Assembly (NCBI RefSeq): GCF_017654505.1
Contig: NC_054534.1
Location: forward strand, 40,220,226 to 40,284,225
Source of the DNA: Polyodon spathula
Lineage: Eukaryota > Chordata > Actinopteri > Acipenseriformes > Polyodontidae
Length of the DNA stretch: 64,000 nt
Direction: 5' to 3'
Below are positions 38,780-43,564 of this stretch, piece by piece. How positions within the stretch are numbered: position 1 is the first letter of the stretch; the number at the start of each line of letters is the position of its first letter. Position numbers and translations under genes: made by a program. Below the pieces are notes generated by a model, which ran no database searches, was not told where the DNA came from, and saw only the letters and a program-made list of their open reading frames with translations.

Positions 38780-39735
38780 TCTTGGGGAGTTTAGTGTTGA
38801 TATGCAATTCAGCATTTCAGCATTTATTCACCACAACAATCAGTATAGGTCTTCTGAAATGGTGCAAGACACAGCAATAAGCACGTTACGACTGCTATTG
38901 CAAACCGAATTAGTCAATTACGTGGTTAAAGGCTGCCTGTTTTCGTGATCTAACTTATATTATTGCAATAATGGTTCGTAACCTTAAAAGCTGTTTTAAC
39001 CTAATCAACCAACATGCAATTACAATACATTTTTAATGGTTAAGATTCTGTATATCTAAAAGGCATGCTTGCATTAAATCACATAAAGCTTTCAGACACA
39101 AATCCATCAAACTTAAACCCCACTTTGAGCCAGCGCATTTCAACGCGCAGAAGTTCTCATATATCAACTTGTTTTAAAGCATCTTGCCAAGCATCTGCCA
39201 AGATAATCCACCACTTCTCTTTATAATCAACTGCTGTGTTATCTTCAACTTAACTCTGTACCTTATCCACGGTTTATATAGGCCCATTTTCCTATTTTCT
39301 GATCTTCATAAGCACATCATTCAAGTATCTTTTAAATTGTGTTTATTTTCTTTTATTAAACTTAATCATGGCACTTGTCATTTATAACCTACATTTGTGA
39401 TTACTCCATATTCCTTGATCTGTATTGCACAATATCTATTTTAGTTTGCTGCTTTTAATTACCTCTCTATACAGAACATCTTTGCGTTTGATTCTTACTA
39501 TAAGTACCGAATCTGATGGTACTCACATTTCAGTAATATTTTCCATTTCTATAGCAGAACTTAATACTGGGAAAGCCACGATCCCTTGATCCTGCTCGAT
39601 ACATGAGATCCTGCTGCTGCTGCACGTACAAGAAGAAGGACAAGCGTCGGTGAGCCTCCAAAGCCCCAGCAAAAGCCAACAAAATACCCAAAGAGTCATC
39701 ACAGCGGCTCCACGCCACCTCCAAAATGCGATCAT
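10407..39735 (-). CDS. ntrk2: neurotrophic receptor tyrosine kinase 2 (TrkB), 5' part of gene: ectodomain and transmembrane exons
   Basis: TrkB is the cell-surface receptor for BDNF and NT-4. Ligand binds mainly the second Ig domain; dimerisation activates the cytoplasmic kinase and drives neuronal survival and synaptic signalling. Eleven coding exons (39527-39735, 37357-37431, 37095-37166, 33191-33259, 32018-32175, 21791-21927, 21332-21470, 19070-19369, 15662-15685, 11385-11443, 10407-10506) total 1342 nt, all with GT donors, AG acceptors and matching phases. The product has a signal peptide (about 1-31), LRR N-cap, leucine-rich repeats, LRR C-cap, Ig-C2 domains 1 and 2, a stalk and a transmembrane helix. 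HHWCIPF, HGCLQL and [11 protein letters not shown] in Ig domain 2 identify TrkB over TrkA or TrkC. The juxtamembrane and kinase exons must lie left of the window or were not recognised. Whether this is a single-copy gene or one of two fish paralogues cannot be told. Confidence 0.95.
11385..11443 (-). CDS. ntrk2: ntrk2 coding exon 10: extracellular stalk
   Basis: The 59-nt exon encodes [20 protein letters not shown], an acidic, proline-rich linker between Ig domain 2 and the membrane. Splice sites are TTATGCAG and GTAAGT. It is shorter than the matching human segment. A 1.24-kb palindromic element ends 33 bp upstream of its acceptor. Confidence 0.85.
11477..12717. mobile_element. palindromic foldback element, about 1.24 kb
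   Basis: Two arms of about 560 bp (11477-12034 and 12154-12717) are inverted copies of each other. Examples are GGGTCATTCCACTCCAACTC on the left against GAGTTGGTATGGAATGGCCC on the right, and CGACTCGTAATGAATAGGGC near 11730 against GCCCTATTCATTACGAGTCG near 12450. The innermost pair is TGTTGATGAGACCTACAAG against CTTGTAGATCTCATCAACA. The 119-base loop contains CCCTAA three times (12132-12150). The right arm has expanded its C-run to over 20 (about 12232-12255) where the left arm has six G. No transposase frame was seen. It resembles a foldback transposon or large MITE of unknown superfamily. Confidence 0.85.
12132..12150 (+). repeat. three CCCTAA repeats in the palindrome loop
   Basis: CTAACCCTAACCCTAACCCT sits in the unpaired loop of the foldback element. 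It is identical to the vertebrate telomere unit but only three copies long. Confidence 0.8.
13091..13164. repeat. (TA)n microsatellite
   Basis: Over thirty-five TA units, directly followed by a 47-bp segment that also occurs at 10900-10946. Confidence 0.95.
13473..13542. repeat. (CA)n with flanking (TA)n
   Basis: About twenty-eight CA units followed by a short TATA run inside the intron between ntrk2 exons 9 and 10. Confidence 0.95.
13663..13790 (+). repeat. dispersed TGTGGCAG-type repeat, copy 1
   Basis: Starts TGTGGCAGAGCAAGAGC and continues into GGTGGTTGTTGGCAGGGAGG and GGATTAATTCATG. The reverse complement of this block recurs near 15520-15590 and 45505-45640, ending CTGCCACAG. The shared ends suggest an LTR or non-autonomous element family; the class is not settled. 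Confidence 0.5.
13797..13960 (+). mobile_element. Tc1-like terminal fragment
   Basis: AAAGTCCATACTGTCAAAGTG, ACAAATTGTTCTAAATTA, then GCATAAGTATTTACCCAC and TTTGGCAGCAATTA are characteristic words of the long inverted-repeat region of a Tc1-like family. A sister fragment occurs at 63572-63740 in the same orientation. There is no transposase frame. Confidence 0.55.
14316..14402. repeat. (TA)n microsatellite
   Basis: More than forty TA units directly left of the Tc1-like copy at 14403. Confidence 0.95.
14403..15331 (+). mobile_element. Tc1-like element with internal deletion
   Basis: The left end CAGTGCTTATAG follows a TA microsatellite, and the right part ends in CAAGGGGGTGTAGACTATTC before another TA tract. 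The 5' untranslated stretch (TCCACCCCCCTTGTAATAGC, CCACATGTGTTAAAT) matches the copy at 53440-54510. The sequence then jumps, at about 14740-14750, from the transposase start region straight into the DDE domain, losing roughly 550 bases. Element class is certain; exact ends are approximate. Confidence 0.8.
14750..15120 (+). pseudogene. Tc1-like transposase remnant, C-terminal half
   Basis: Recognisable pieces are [19 protein letters not shown] and, after a disrupted stretch, the frame 14938-15180 with [16 protein letters not shown] and the closing [12 protein letters not shown] of Tc1-like transposases. The second catalytic aspartate block has been destroyed by small deletions, and SPDLNPI (third catalytic region) has a lysine where the catalytic glutamate should follow. 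The N-terminal DNA-binding half is gone, so it is inactive. Confidence 0.75.
15332..15401. repeat. (TA)n microsatellite
   Basis: About thirty-five TA units on the right side of the Tc1-like copy. Confidence 0.95.
15420..15600 (-). repeat. dispersed TGTGGCAG-type repeat, copy 2 fragment
   Basis: Contains ATTAACCCCATTCCTGCCAA followed by CCATCACCAAAACACTCAC, which parallels ATTAACCTCATCCCTGCCAA near 45520 and the reverse complement of 13720-13750. Fragmentary, with no clear ends. Confidence 0.4.
15662..15685 (-). CDS. ntrk2: ntrk2 coding exon 9: 24-nt stalk microexon
   Basis: A tiny exon between TTTTATAG and GTAAGT encodes (D)CTEPPYY. It keeps the phase from exon 8 to exon 10. The equivalent human exon is about 36 nt and encodes an acidic tyrosine-containing stretch ending in YE, so place and composition agree. 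The cysteine encoded here, with one at the end of exon 8, gives a CIDC pair not present in human TrkB. Confidence 0.8.
15825..16545. mobile_element. Tigger/pogo-like non-autonomous element (tentative)
   Basis: The left end has ACACCCACCCC...GCTATATCAC and CTATACTGCGGATTTG. The right end carries the inverted form, CGTGATATATTGAGTGGGTGC, preceded by CAATATATAGCAGATTTATA. Ends rich in TATATCGCGGATTT words are typical of Tc1/mariner-superfamily Tigger elements. No transposase frame is visible in the 720 bp. The terminal match is imperfect, so the class call is moderate. Confidence 0.45.
16546..17565. other. presumed ntrk2 intron, nothing recognised
   Basis: No exon-like or transposon protein similarity was recognised. 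A 65-codon frame at 16752-16949 rich in serine has no known motif and is treated as chance. Confidence 0.4.
17566..17895 (+). repeat. dispersed repeat related to 43565-44603
   Basis: The block runs from GGCAGGGCAATAAATG through CAGAATGTGACCATTGATTG to a TGGAGATGGTCACC end. The mirror-image block near 43565-43625 has GTGACCATCTCCGG...GAGATGGTCACATTCTGC. The two copies are in opposite orientation. A short TGAT tetranucleotide run (17842-17860) interrupts this copy. Confidence 0.45.
19070..19369 (-). CDS. ntrk2: ntrk2 coding exon 8: Ig-C2 domain 2 (ligand-binding)
   Basis: This 300-nt exon encodes the membrane-proximal Ig domain that in TrkB contacts BDNF and NT-4. Diagnostic stretches are [51 protein letters not shown] and [18 protein letters not shown]. 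The two cysteines of CIPF and GCLQL, which form the exposed disulfide of this domain, are both present. The human cysteine in YICTKI is tryptophan here. An N-glycosylation motif (NET) is seen. The acceptor follows CCCGTTTAG and the donor is GTAAGT. The end of the exon, QDPCI, opens a stalk with an extra cysteine. Confidence 0.96.
19997..21226 (+). mobile_element. Tc1/mariner-like transposon, nearly full length, decayed
   Basis: A left end CGGTCACAAAAAAATATTGG followed by CACCCTA is matched in inverted form by TAGGGTGCCAATACTTTTGT...CAACGG, with TA on both outer sides (19995-19996 and 21227-21228). Length is 1.23 kb. It lies in the intron between ntrk2 exons 8 and 7, opposite in strand to the gene, and comes within 105 bp of exon 7. 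Confidence 0.9.
20264..21029 (+). pseudogene. Tc1-like transposase pseudogene
   Basis: The 3' half is clearest: [20 protein letters not shown] carries the second catalytic aspartate (HDNDPKH). [16 protein letters not shown] carries the third acidic residue of the DDE triad, and the frame closes with [12 protein letters not shown]. The region before about 20580 is scrambled by frameshifts; [14 protein letters not shown] and GFTMIWVCF-like pieces hint at the rest. The family differs from the other Tc1-like copies in this window by its TATTGGCACC ends. Confidence 0.8.
21332..21470 (-). CDS. ntrk2: ntrk2 coding exon 7: second half of Ig-C2 domain 1
   Basis: 139 nt encoding [20 protein letters not shown], then [20 protein letters not shown] and VILVVH. 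The TVLCIAEN cysteine pairs with the one in exon 6, and the phase joins to exon 8. Three N-glycosylation motifs (NVS, NDT, NES) are visible. The acceptor is a tandem TTAG-CAG-CAG, so alternative use would drop one or two glutamines. The donor is GTAAGT. Confidence 0.95.
21791..21927 (-). CDS. ntrk2: ntrk2 coding exon 6: first half of Ig-C2 domain 1
   Basis: 137 nt encoding [19 protein letters not shown] and [20 protein letters not shown] then LVTSYQ. The LECRTSG cysteine and the SW(Y) core tryptophan of an Ig fold are in place. The acceptor is TTAACAG and the donor GTAAGT. The intron to exon 7 is only 320 bp, while the upstream intron to exon 5 is about 10 kb and filled with mobile DNA. Confidence 0.95.
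21928..23165. other. ntrk2 intron, nothing recognised
   Basis: Unique-looking AT-rich sequence between exon 6 and the Tc1-like element at 23166. No repeat ends, RNA gene or coding similarity recognised. Confidence 0.45.
23166..24134 (+). mobile_element. Tc1-like element with catalytic-domain deletion
   Basis: The left end GTGCCGTGAAAAAGTATTTG with CTGTCTGATTTTCTGCA is mirrored at the right by CAGACAGAGGGCAAATACTT and TTTCACTGTACTG, with TA at both borders. At about 0.97 kb it is shorter than the 1.2-1.3 kb usual for the class, because the DDE domain is missing. It lies in the ntrk2 exon 5-6 intron, antisense to the gene. Confidence 0.9.
23543..24004 (+). pseudogene. Tc1-like transposase, DNA-binding half only
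   Basis: A 153-residue open frame begins [20 protein letters not shown] and includes [19 protein letters not shown] (first helix-turn-helix), a [18 protein letters not shown] linker and the second DNA-binding region to LHGRVA/KKHLDD-type residues. It then ends at FWNCSMDR: the expected catalytic aspartate block after HLDDPQEFW is gone and only a few codons of the distal end follow. An intact DNA-binding half without a catalytic domain could in principle still bind its transposon's ends, but nothing shows that it is expressed. Confidence 0.85.
24507..26167 (+). pseudogene. unclassified transposase-like gene, degenerate
   Basis: Scattered frames together resemble a repeated protein family I recall from fish genomes but cannot name. 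At the start, [20 protein letters not shown] (24507 on) looks like the short basic AYRAR head of that family. The frame 24828-25256 has [28 protein letters not shown] and [15 protein letters not shown] later part has cysteine-rich [12 protein letters not shown]. Near 25730 an AARQFKN piece suggests an acidic DGAxxQFKN motif, and near 25820 [18 protein letters not shown] is followed by [15 protein letters not shown] sequence at 25960-26030. The order suggests a DDE/RNase-H-like transposase, but this is inference. Stops and frameshifts break it in many places. Plus strand, antisense to ntrk2, in the exon 5-6 intron. Confidence 0.5.
26168..28436. other. ntrk2 intron, mostly unrecognised
   Basis: No exon recognised. 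A GCAGTGGCGTAGCCAGG motif followed by T and G runs near 27078-27112 looks like the end of some interspersed repeat, and the stretch 26880-26960 has dinucleotide-poor, CG-containing words unlike its surroundings. No ends or coding similarity allow a class to be given. Confidence 0.35.
28437..30503 (-). mobile_element. hAT-type DNA transposon relic
   Basis: The element starts CAGAGATGCCAATT and ends, read inverted, CAGACATGCAAACT, like the CAG-starting ends of hAT elements. A 6-bp ATATTA lies directly outside each end (28431-28436 and 30504-30509), a probable target duplication, though hAT usually makes 8 bp. Inside, the minus strand carries a hAT-like transposase tail (29652-29876). The element lies sense to ntrk2, in the exon 5-6 intron. 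Confidence 0.6.
29652..29876 (-). pseudogene. hAT transposase C-terminal remnant
   Basis: The minus-strand frame [14 protein letters not shown], then [10 protein letters not shown] and further on [17 protein letters not shown], follows the pattern of hAT transposases: an 'ARVFDP' stretch, then a tryptophan-start dimerisation segment 'W...FP.LA..'. The usual SERxFS end is missing because the frame closes at a stop right after CIQK. Upstream sequence on the same strand is interrupted by stops. Similarity is judged by eye. Confidence 0.5.
30510..31322. other. ntrk2 intron, nothing recognised
   Basis: AT-rich sequence between the hAT relic and the CA microsatellite. No coding or repeat identity seen. 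Confidence 0.4.
31323..31411. repeat. (CA)n microsatellite, about 44 units
   Basis: Perfect CA run preceded by a poly-T tract in the intron upstream of ntrk2 exon 6, likely length-polymorphic. Confidence 0.97.
32018..32175 (-). CDS. ntrk2: ntrk2 coding exon 5: LRR C-terminal cap
   Basis: 158 nt encoding [20 protein letters not shown] and, after an acidic stretch, [20 protein letters not shown] then PDC. The NPFxCSCD...W...C...C pattern is the cysteine-rich LRR C-cap that ends the leucine-rich region of Trk receptors. The acceptor is TTCTTCAG and the donor GTAAAT, a weaker match than the others. A TA microsatellite begins 18 bp upstream of the acceptor. Confidence 0.95.
32194..32235. repeat. 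(TA)n microsatellite next to exon 5
   Basis: About twenty TA units followed, on the gene strand, by the poly-T tract that serves as the polypyrimidine stretch of the exon 5 acceptor. Confidence 0.95.
32236..33190. other. ntrk2 intron between exons 4 and 5
   Basis: No mobile element or RNA gene recognised. Confidence 0.4.
33191..33259 (-). CDS. ntrk2: ntrk2 coding exon 4: leucine-rich repeat
   Basis: 69 nt encoding [19 protein letters not shown] and LAY, matching the human NFTRNKLTSL...HFRHLDLSEL repeat at the same position. The asparagine and leucine ladder of an LRR (NxLxxLxxxxF) is clear. Splice sites are TTGCAG and GTAAGT. Confidence 0.93.
33617..33705. repeat. (TG)n then (TA)n microsatellite
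   Basis: A short TG run followed by about thirty-six TA units in the intron upstream of exon 4. Confidence 0.95.
34165..34531 (+). repeat. left arm of 0.37-kb inverted repeat
   Basis: This block and 35984-36398 are inverted copies. Shared words, read on this strand, include GTAGTGTTTC, CTGTACAGAC, TCTCCAGTTTCT, ATTCTCATTTTGTTGATCA (first base differing), TTTCTGTACTGTGGGTGTTG and GAAAGTGATGGTCTC. The left copy has lost some 40 bases present in the right one near the outer side. Both arms have TA-rich tracts at their inner sides. Confidence 0.8.
35062..35119. repeat. (TA)n microsatellite
   Basis: About twenty-nine TA units between the two inverted-repeat arms. Confidence 0.95.
35478..35750 (-). 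pseudogene. Crypton/DUF3504-like tyrosine recombinase relic (tentative)
   Basis: On the minus strand the frame reads [20 protein letters not shown] and [11 protein letters not shown] frameshift later come [20 protein letters not shown], a stop, then [16 protein letters not shown] and NDENVLEYV. This order resembles the NNVF...L...G, then (L)xxKVWFD...RGxE...LxxxSF...EYV pattern of the DUF3504 domain, which is derived from Crypton tyrosine recombinases and is common in fish repeat-encoded proteins. The catalytic Arg-His-Tyr part was not recognised. It lies between the arms of an inverted repeat, sense to ntrk2, in the exon 3-4 intron. The call is from memory of the family and needs a profile search. 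Confidence 0.5.
35908..35980. repeat. (TA)n microsatellite
   Basis: About thirty-six TA units at the inner edge of the right inverted-repeat arm. Confidence 0.95.
35984..36398 (-). repeat. right arm of 0.4-kb inverted repeat
   Basis: Inverted partner of 34165-34531, about 415 bases and the less deleted of the two. Outer ends share GTTCAGCA(C/G)TACAGTT followed by a T-rich tract. No target duplication outside the pair was recognised. Confidence 0.8.
36588..36705. repeat. compound (CT)n-(TA)n-(CA)n microsatellite
   Basis: About nineteen CT units, some thirty TA units and a short CA run follow each other in the intron between exons 3 and 4. Confidence 0.95.
37095..37166 (-). CDS. ntrk2: ntrk2 coding exon 3: leucine-rich repeat
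   Basis: 72 nt encoding [20 protein letters not shown] then LQY, matching human [24 protein letters not shown]. The 72-nt size, one LRR long, is typical of Trk LRR exons. The acceptor is TTATAAAG and the donor GTAAGT. Confidence 0.94.
37190..37342. repeat. imperfect trinucleotide repeats in short intron
   Basis: The 190-bp intron between exons 2 and 3 is largely made of TTA/GTA-type triplets (37187-37219) and GTAGTAGTCGTAGAAGTAGT plus ATA triplets (37303-37342) around a CT/CA-rich core. Confidence 0.8.
37357..37431 (-). CDS. ntrk2: ntrk2 coding exon 2: leucine-rich repeat
   Basis: 75 nt encoding [20 protein letters not shown] and GLRN, matching human [24 protein letters not shown]. The acceptor is TTAACAG and the donor GTAAGT. 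It follows exon 1 by about 2.1 kb. Confidence 0.95.
37432..39526. other. ntrk2 intron 1, no mobile element recognised
   Basis: About 2.1 kb of AT-rich sequence with an AAAT/AAAAT cluster (38266-38305), a TTA trinucleotide array listed separately and poly-T runs. It contains no recognised transposon, unlike the introns further downstream. First introns often carry regulatory elements, but none can be named here. Confidence 0.4.
38707..38780. repeat. (TTA)n microsatellite, about 24 units
   Basis: A perfect trinucleotide run that produces an artefactual poly-tyrosine frame. Confidence 0.97.
39527..39735 (-). CDS. ntrk2: ntrk2 coding exon 1: start, signal peptide, LRR N-cap
   Basis: 209 coding nt begin [20 protein letters not shown], a signal peptide with a hydrophobic core, followed by LRLTDA-like residues and [14 protein letters not shown], the LRR N-terminal cysteine cap. 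GIVAFP and ENITE are identical in human TrkB. The donor GTGAGT leaves two bases of the next codon. The first ATG is chosen because its context parallels human [20 protein letters not shown]; a second in-frame ATG at codon 13 would still leave a signal peptide core. Confidence 0.95.
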
Positions 39736-39764
39736 ATTGGATCCCTCAGTGCCAAATCCAGATT
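39736..39764 (-). promoter_or_regulatory. ntrk2: candidate 5'UTR and splice acceptor of exon 1
   Basis: On the minus strand a CTTTTTTTCCCAG acceptor-like motif ends at 39765, 29 nt before the ATG codon. This would make the start exon an internal one, as in mammals where noncoding exons precede it. A GGTATAAGGG word about 25 bases further up could instead be a TATA-like element. Neither is proven. Confidence 0.4.
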
Positions 39765-42384
39765 CTGGGAAAAAAAGATCCTTCTCCCTTATACCCTCCC
39801 GGCGGTATGGTCAGAAATACAGACAGACAACCATGAGATAATCCTTTTGGGCAGAGGTGAGGCTATAAGAGAATGTTTGTGTGTGTGCGCGTGTGCGTGT
39901 GCGTGTGCGTGTGTGTGTGTTCGCAACAAGACAGTCACATACGGATATTTTGAAAGGCTCGTAAGTGTGAGTCAAAGATTCCTCCTCTCACTCTATCTCG
40001 CTTTCAGTCCCAAAACTGGTTTGGTTTATTTGAGTGGTGCATACGCTACAGAAAAATACTGCTCCTGCAGCTCTTGCTTCTTGGCTGGTGCAGGGCTGGA
40101 GGAAAAAAAACAGACAGATGATAGATGCAAGCTCGTGTGCGTCTGTGTGATGCTGTAGTGAAAGAGTGAGCGAGTGCGTGTGTGTGAGATGTGGAGGAAC
40201 GGCTAAGTGCCAACAGTAGCCTATAGACAATTATCGCACAACAAAAAGCTCTAATAAATATTAATTCTAATAGCACAATAACACTGACGTGGTCAGTAGT
40301 GATCGATTAAAGATACTATACAAACTAAAGGCTGTTTTCTGTAGGTTTTGTTTTTGGAAACATTGATAGAAATCTAGATTTCATATATGGCAAATACTGA
40401 ACTGTTTTCTAAAAAAAAAAAAAAAAAAAAAAACTAAACGATTACATTTCCGTATGTGGAATATATAACATTTGATTGCACAATAAATAATAATTGTTAC
40501 AATTAAATACTCTGTAAATCACTGATTAAACACACACCTTAACTACTGGTGCTCAGGAGATGTCCTTAACAACTCGCCCCATTGAATAACGGCAAGCATT
40601 TAATAAAATGTATAGGTTCTATTTAAATGAAAAACGATACATCTAAATGTAGCTGTGAAAGTGACGTGTGATTTGATGCACCGTAGGGATTGAAACTAAG
40701 AAAATACGTATTTAAATAAAATGCTACAATAGCAACAATAAACGTGGTATAGGTTACGTTATCGAAAGGCTGCATTTCAAGAACCCTGTATTCTAAGACA
40801 AACGTGCAATGCATGCAGTTGAGAACATCACTAACAATAAAATAACAGCAGGCTCAAACACAGACACTGTCCTGCTGTGATTTAGACAAAATAAAACAAC
40901 AACACGACAATAGCAAGACATTTCAGTGCTATTGATATAAATCTGTTTTAAATCACGAATTAATTCTGAAAGCAAATAAGTATTTTATAACGGTGTAAAA
41001 AATACTCAACATTTTTATGTGTAATTTTACGTGTTCAACATTGTTGTACATTAAAACAATTTTCTTCGTTTTCAAAAACAGAAAAAAAAAACTGTTCAAG
41101 GTGAATTGAGTCGTTTGCGTAGCTGATTTGATTTCACGGTTGGTATCCCAGTTTAGAATACCCTCAGTGTAAGATAATGCAAGTAACGTCCACCATCGGT
41201 GAAGGGAAAACCTGTAAACCAAGCACTGCAAAGACTACAAAATAAACCGTACTTGTTGTTAATTTCTCTAGTGGTTGCCAAATGACAACGAAAATGTGTT
41301 TTCTGGGAATCCATCGTTTCATTTGCGGCTCCAGCGCCCAGAGTTTTTTAGTAGAGGGAGAGAGCGGTCCAGTAGTGGGATTTAAAGAGTTGTCCTGACA
41401 CCTAGCGGCAATCGAAATATTTGCAAGTTAAGTCGCTTCTTTCATTATATTATTACCTTGGCTATCTTCAAGTTACCTGTCTTCTAAATCCCACTAATTT
41501 AATGGTTTGGCAGCTTTTGGTGTATGTATCTGATGGTGTCCCATATGACAAACCCCTATCATACTAGCTATACTATTGGAGTGTTTTATTGTCTTATATT
41601 CTAGAGTGCTTTGGTTACTGGCTGAGGAGGTCACCGCTTCAGGGTCTGTCTCCTATCTAAGAGAATGTGCTGACATAAAGCATTGTATCTGACATATTTA
41701 TGAACTGTGCTAAATAGTTACTAACTCATTCATGAAGACACTGCATGGCATTTACTTACTGTGTTTTTACTCTGCAATAACCTTTAGAATAAAGGAGACT
41801 ATTGTAGATATGATACAGCAAATTCTGTTTAAGTAGAACATTGAAATAGTTTTGTCAGGCTCAAAAGAAAGTCAAGTCAACAAAGTACCCCTGCTTGTCA
41901 AATAAACAAATAAACAGCAGGATATTACAGGGAATGGGATGTTTCAGAAAGTCACTATATTCTATCGTTTATGGATTTTTCAAAGGACTAAGTATCCCCT
42001 GCCTAATGTTCAAACCACTTTTTTTAAACTGTCTGTCAAAGTAGGTGAACTGTAGTATCCAATTTTTAAATCACATTGCAAACAGTACTTAGAAAATTAT
42101 GATGATCAACAATTTTAATGAACAAGCAACTCACATGCAGAATGATACTGCAAATATTTTCTACTTGCTCACTAAATATCTTGGTATCTTTGAACAGATA
42201 ACCGTCTCCTCTTTAAAAATATGCAATGAGCAATCCATCTCACAAGTTCAGTTGTACCCTAAATATGATTTACTATCAATGCTGAATGACTGGGTAGAAC
42301 ATTTGTTCTCTATTTTACACCAAAAAAAACATTTTCCTGATTGCTCGCCGGTGCCTGTTTGCTCGCTTTTGAGCAGCTAGCCAC
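39765..42384. other. upstream flank of ntrk2 coding region
   Basis: Presumed 5' flank and possible upstream noncoding exons. It has more CG dinucleotides (about 39640-40200) than the introns, a GT/GC dinucleotide tract (39877-39920) and a poly-A run (40411-40433). No other gene or transposon was recognised. Short frames here have no similarity. Confidence 0.4.
39877..39920. repeat. (GT)n/(GC) imperfect microsatellite
   Basis: Alternating purine-pyrimidine GTGTGCGC tract 140-185 bp upstream of the ntrk2 start codon. Such tracts can adopt Z-DNA, but no role is shown. Confidence 0.85.
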
Positions 42385-43130
42385 AGCAGCTCAATGAGGA
42401 ATGGTCAATTTGGGCCCAACCTGATCGGGGAACCCCATACGGCCTATCGGGCAATGAAACGCAAGACCGCCATGGATTACACCCTTCTCAAGGAAGCCAT
42501 CCTTCAGCGTCTTGATATAACTGAAGAGACGTATCATTGTCGGTTCTGGGAATACCAGCAACCCCCGGGAGTCATGCCCCGCGTGTTGGCTCAACATCTG
42601 GCAGACCAGGCAACCTGGTGACTCTGCTCCAACACCCATACTGTCAATCAAGTGGTTGAACTGTGTACAGTTGAACAGTTTAGCCATGTGTTTGGGTCGG
42701 AAACACAAGACTGGGTCAGCTGCCATCAACCCACCATATTGTAGGAATCTGTGAAGCTGGCAGAGGCATTCATGCCGAGGTGCCAGGCACCCCCACCTGC
42801 CATTCGACCCCCGCTGTTCCTACCATTGACCAAACCATCCCACTCTAAGCTGAGGGCCTTTTGACCCCTGCTGCAGACCCTCAGAGCTCCCCTGAACTCT
42901 GGATATGGACCCTACCAAGCAGCTATCACCACAGGACCCCAACGAGACCCAATGGGCAGCCTTCTTCCACACCAATGGAGGTCAAGGCTGACCCCCAGCT
43001 TCGGCAGAACAGGTGTCCCCTCCCTGCAGCCAAGCAGGCCATTGGACATGCAGGCTCTGTGGACGTCCCTCTCTCCGGTCTGCTAGCTATGTCAGGGGGT
43101 CTCTCATTATTGTACGCTGGAAGCAGGTAA
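42385..43130 (+). pseudogene. Ty3/gypsy gag relic with SCAN-like domain
   Basis: The frame GEPHTAYRAMKRKTAMDYTL, then LKEAILQRLDITEETYHCRF and WEYQQPPG follows the SCAN pattern (AYR...DY..LK.AIL.R....EE.YR..F). After a stop it continues VNQVVELCTVEQF and ESVKLAEAFM, the distal part of the same domain. SCAN domains in vertebrate zinc-finger genes are known to derive from the gag of a gypsy-like element. The remaining GC-rich stretch to 43130 has no clear frame. No pol sequence follows directly. Confidence 0.65.
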
Positions 43131-43564
43131 GTTCAGAGGTAAAGTTTGGGGGGAACCTTGTATTATTGATGTGTGGACTAGTAATGTGAGCACTCACATG
43201 TTACAGGACTCGATGCGGTTTGACTTTGATTGAGAATGCTCTGCTGGGGAGTATGTCTTGGGAGGCATGAGGGAAATAAGCCATGTCCTGAATCCATGGG
43301 GACACCAAAGCATATCCTACCACGAAAATATATTTGAACGTGGGGAGTTACCGGGACCCCCAGTGCACAAGCTACTGCCACCCGACACAGAGCAAAATAA
43401 AAGTTTAAACAAAAACAGGTCATAAACACAAAACACAGCATGTTGGTCAGGCTGGGCAGTAGGCTTCACTGATCCTGCCATGCAGTTTTACTTTCTGTTT
43501 TGTTTTTGCTTTTCTCTGCTCACTCTTGTTCTCTTCTCTGAACACCCACCCTGAACATGAAAGT
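43131..43564. other. unrecognised sequence between gag relic and repeat
   Basis: Holds AGCAAAATAAAAG near 43390, a possible polyA signal, and GC-richer words, perhaps part of the preceding retroelement. No coding similarity. Confidence 0.3.

Noticed and set aside
38635..38880. Frame with a poly-tyrosine stretch
   Set aside because: Produced by the (TTA)n array in ntrk2 intron 1.
10407..39735. NTRK1 or NTRK3 instead of NTRK2
   Set aside because: Ig domain 2 residues ([26 protein letters not shown]) and exon 1 (GIVAFP, ENITE) follow TrkB, not TrkA or TrkC.
39847..40158. 103-codon frame upstream of ntrk2
   Set aside because: Starts in a GT/GC dinucleotide tract and has no known motif or splice context.
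42391..42729. 112-codon minus-strand frame
   Set aside because: Antisense to the SCAN-like gag relic.
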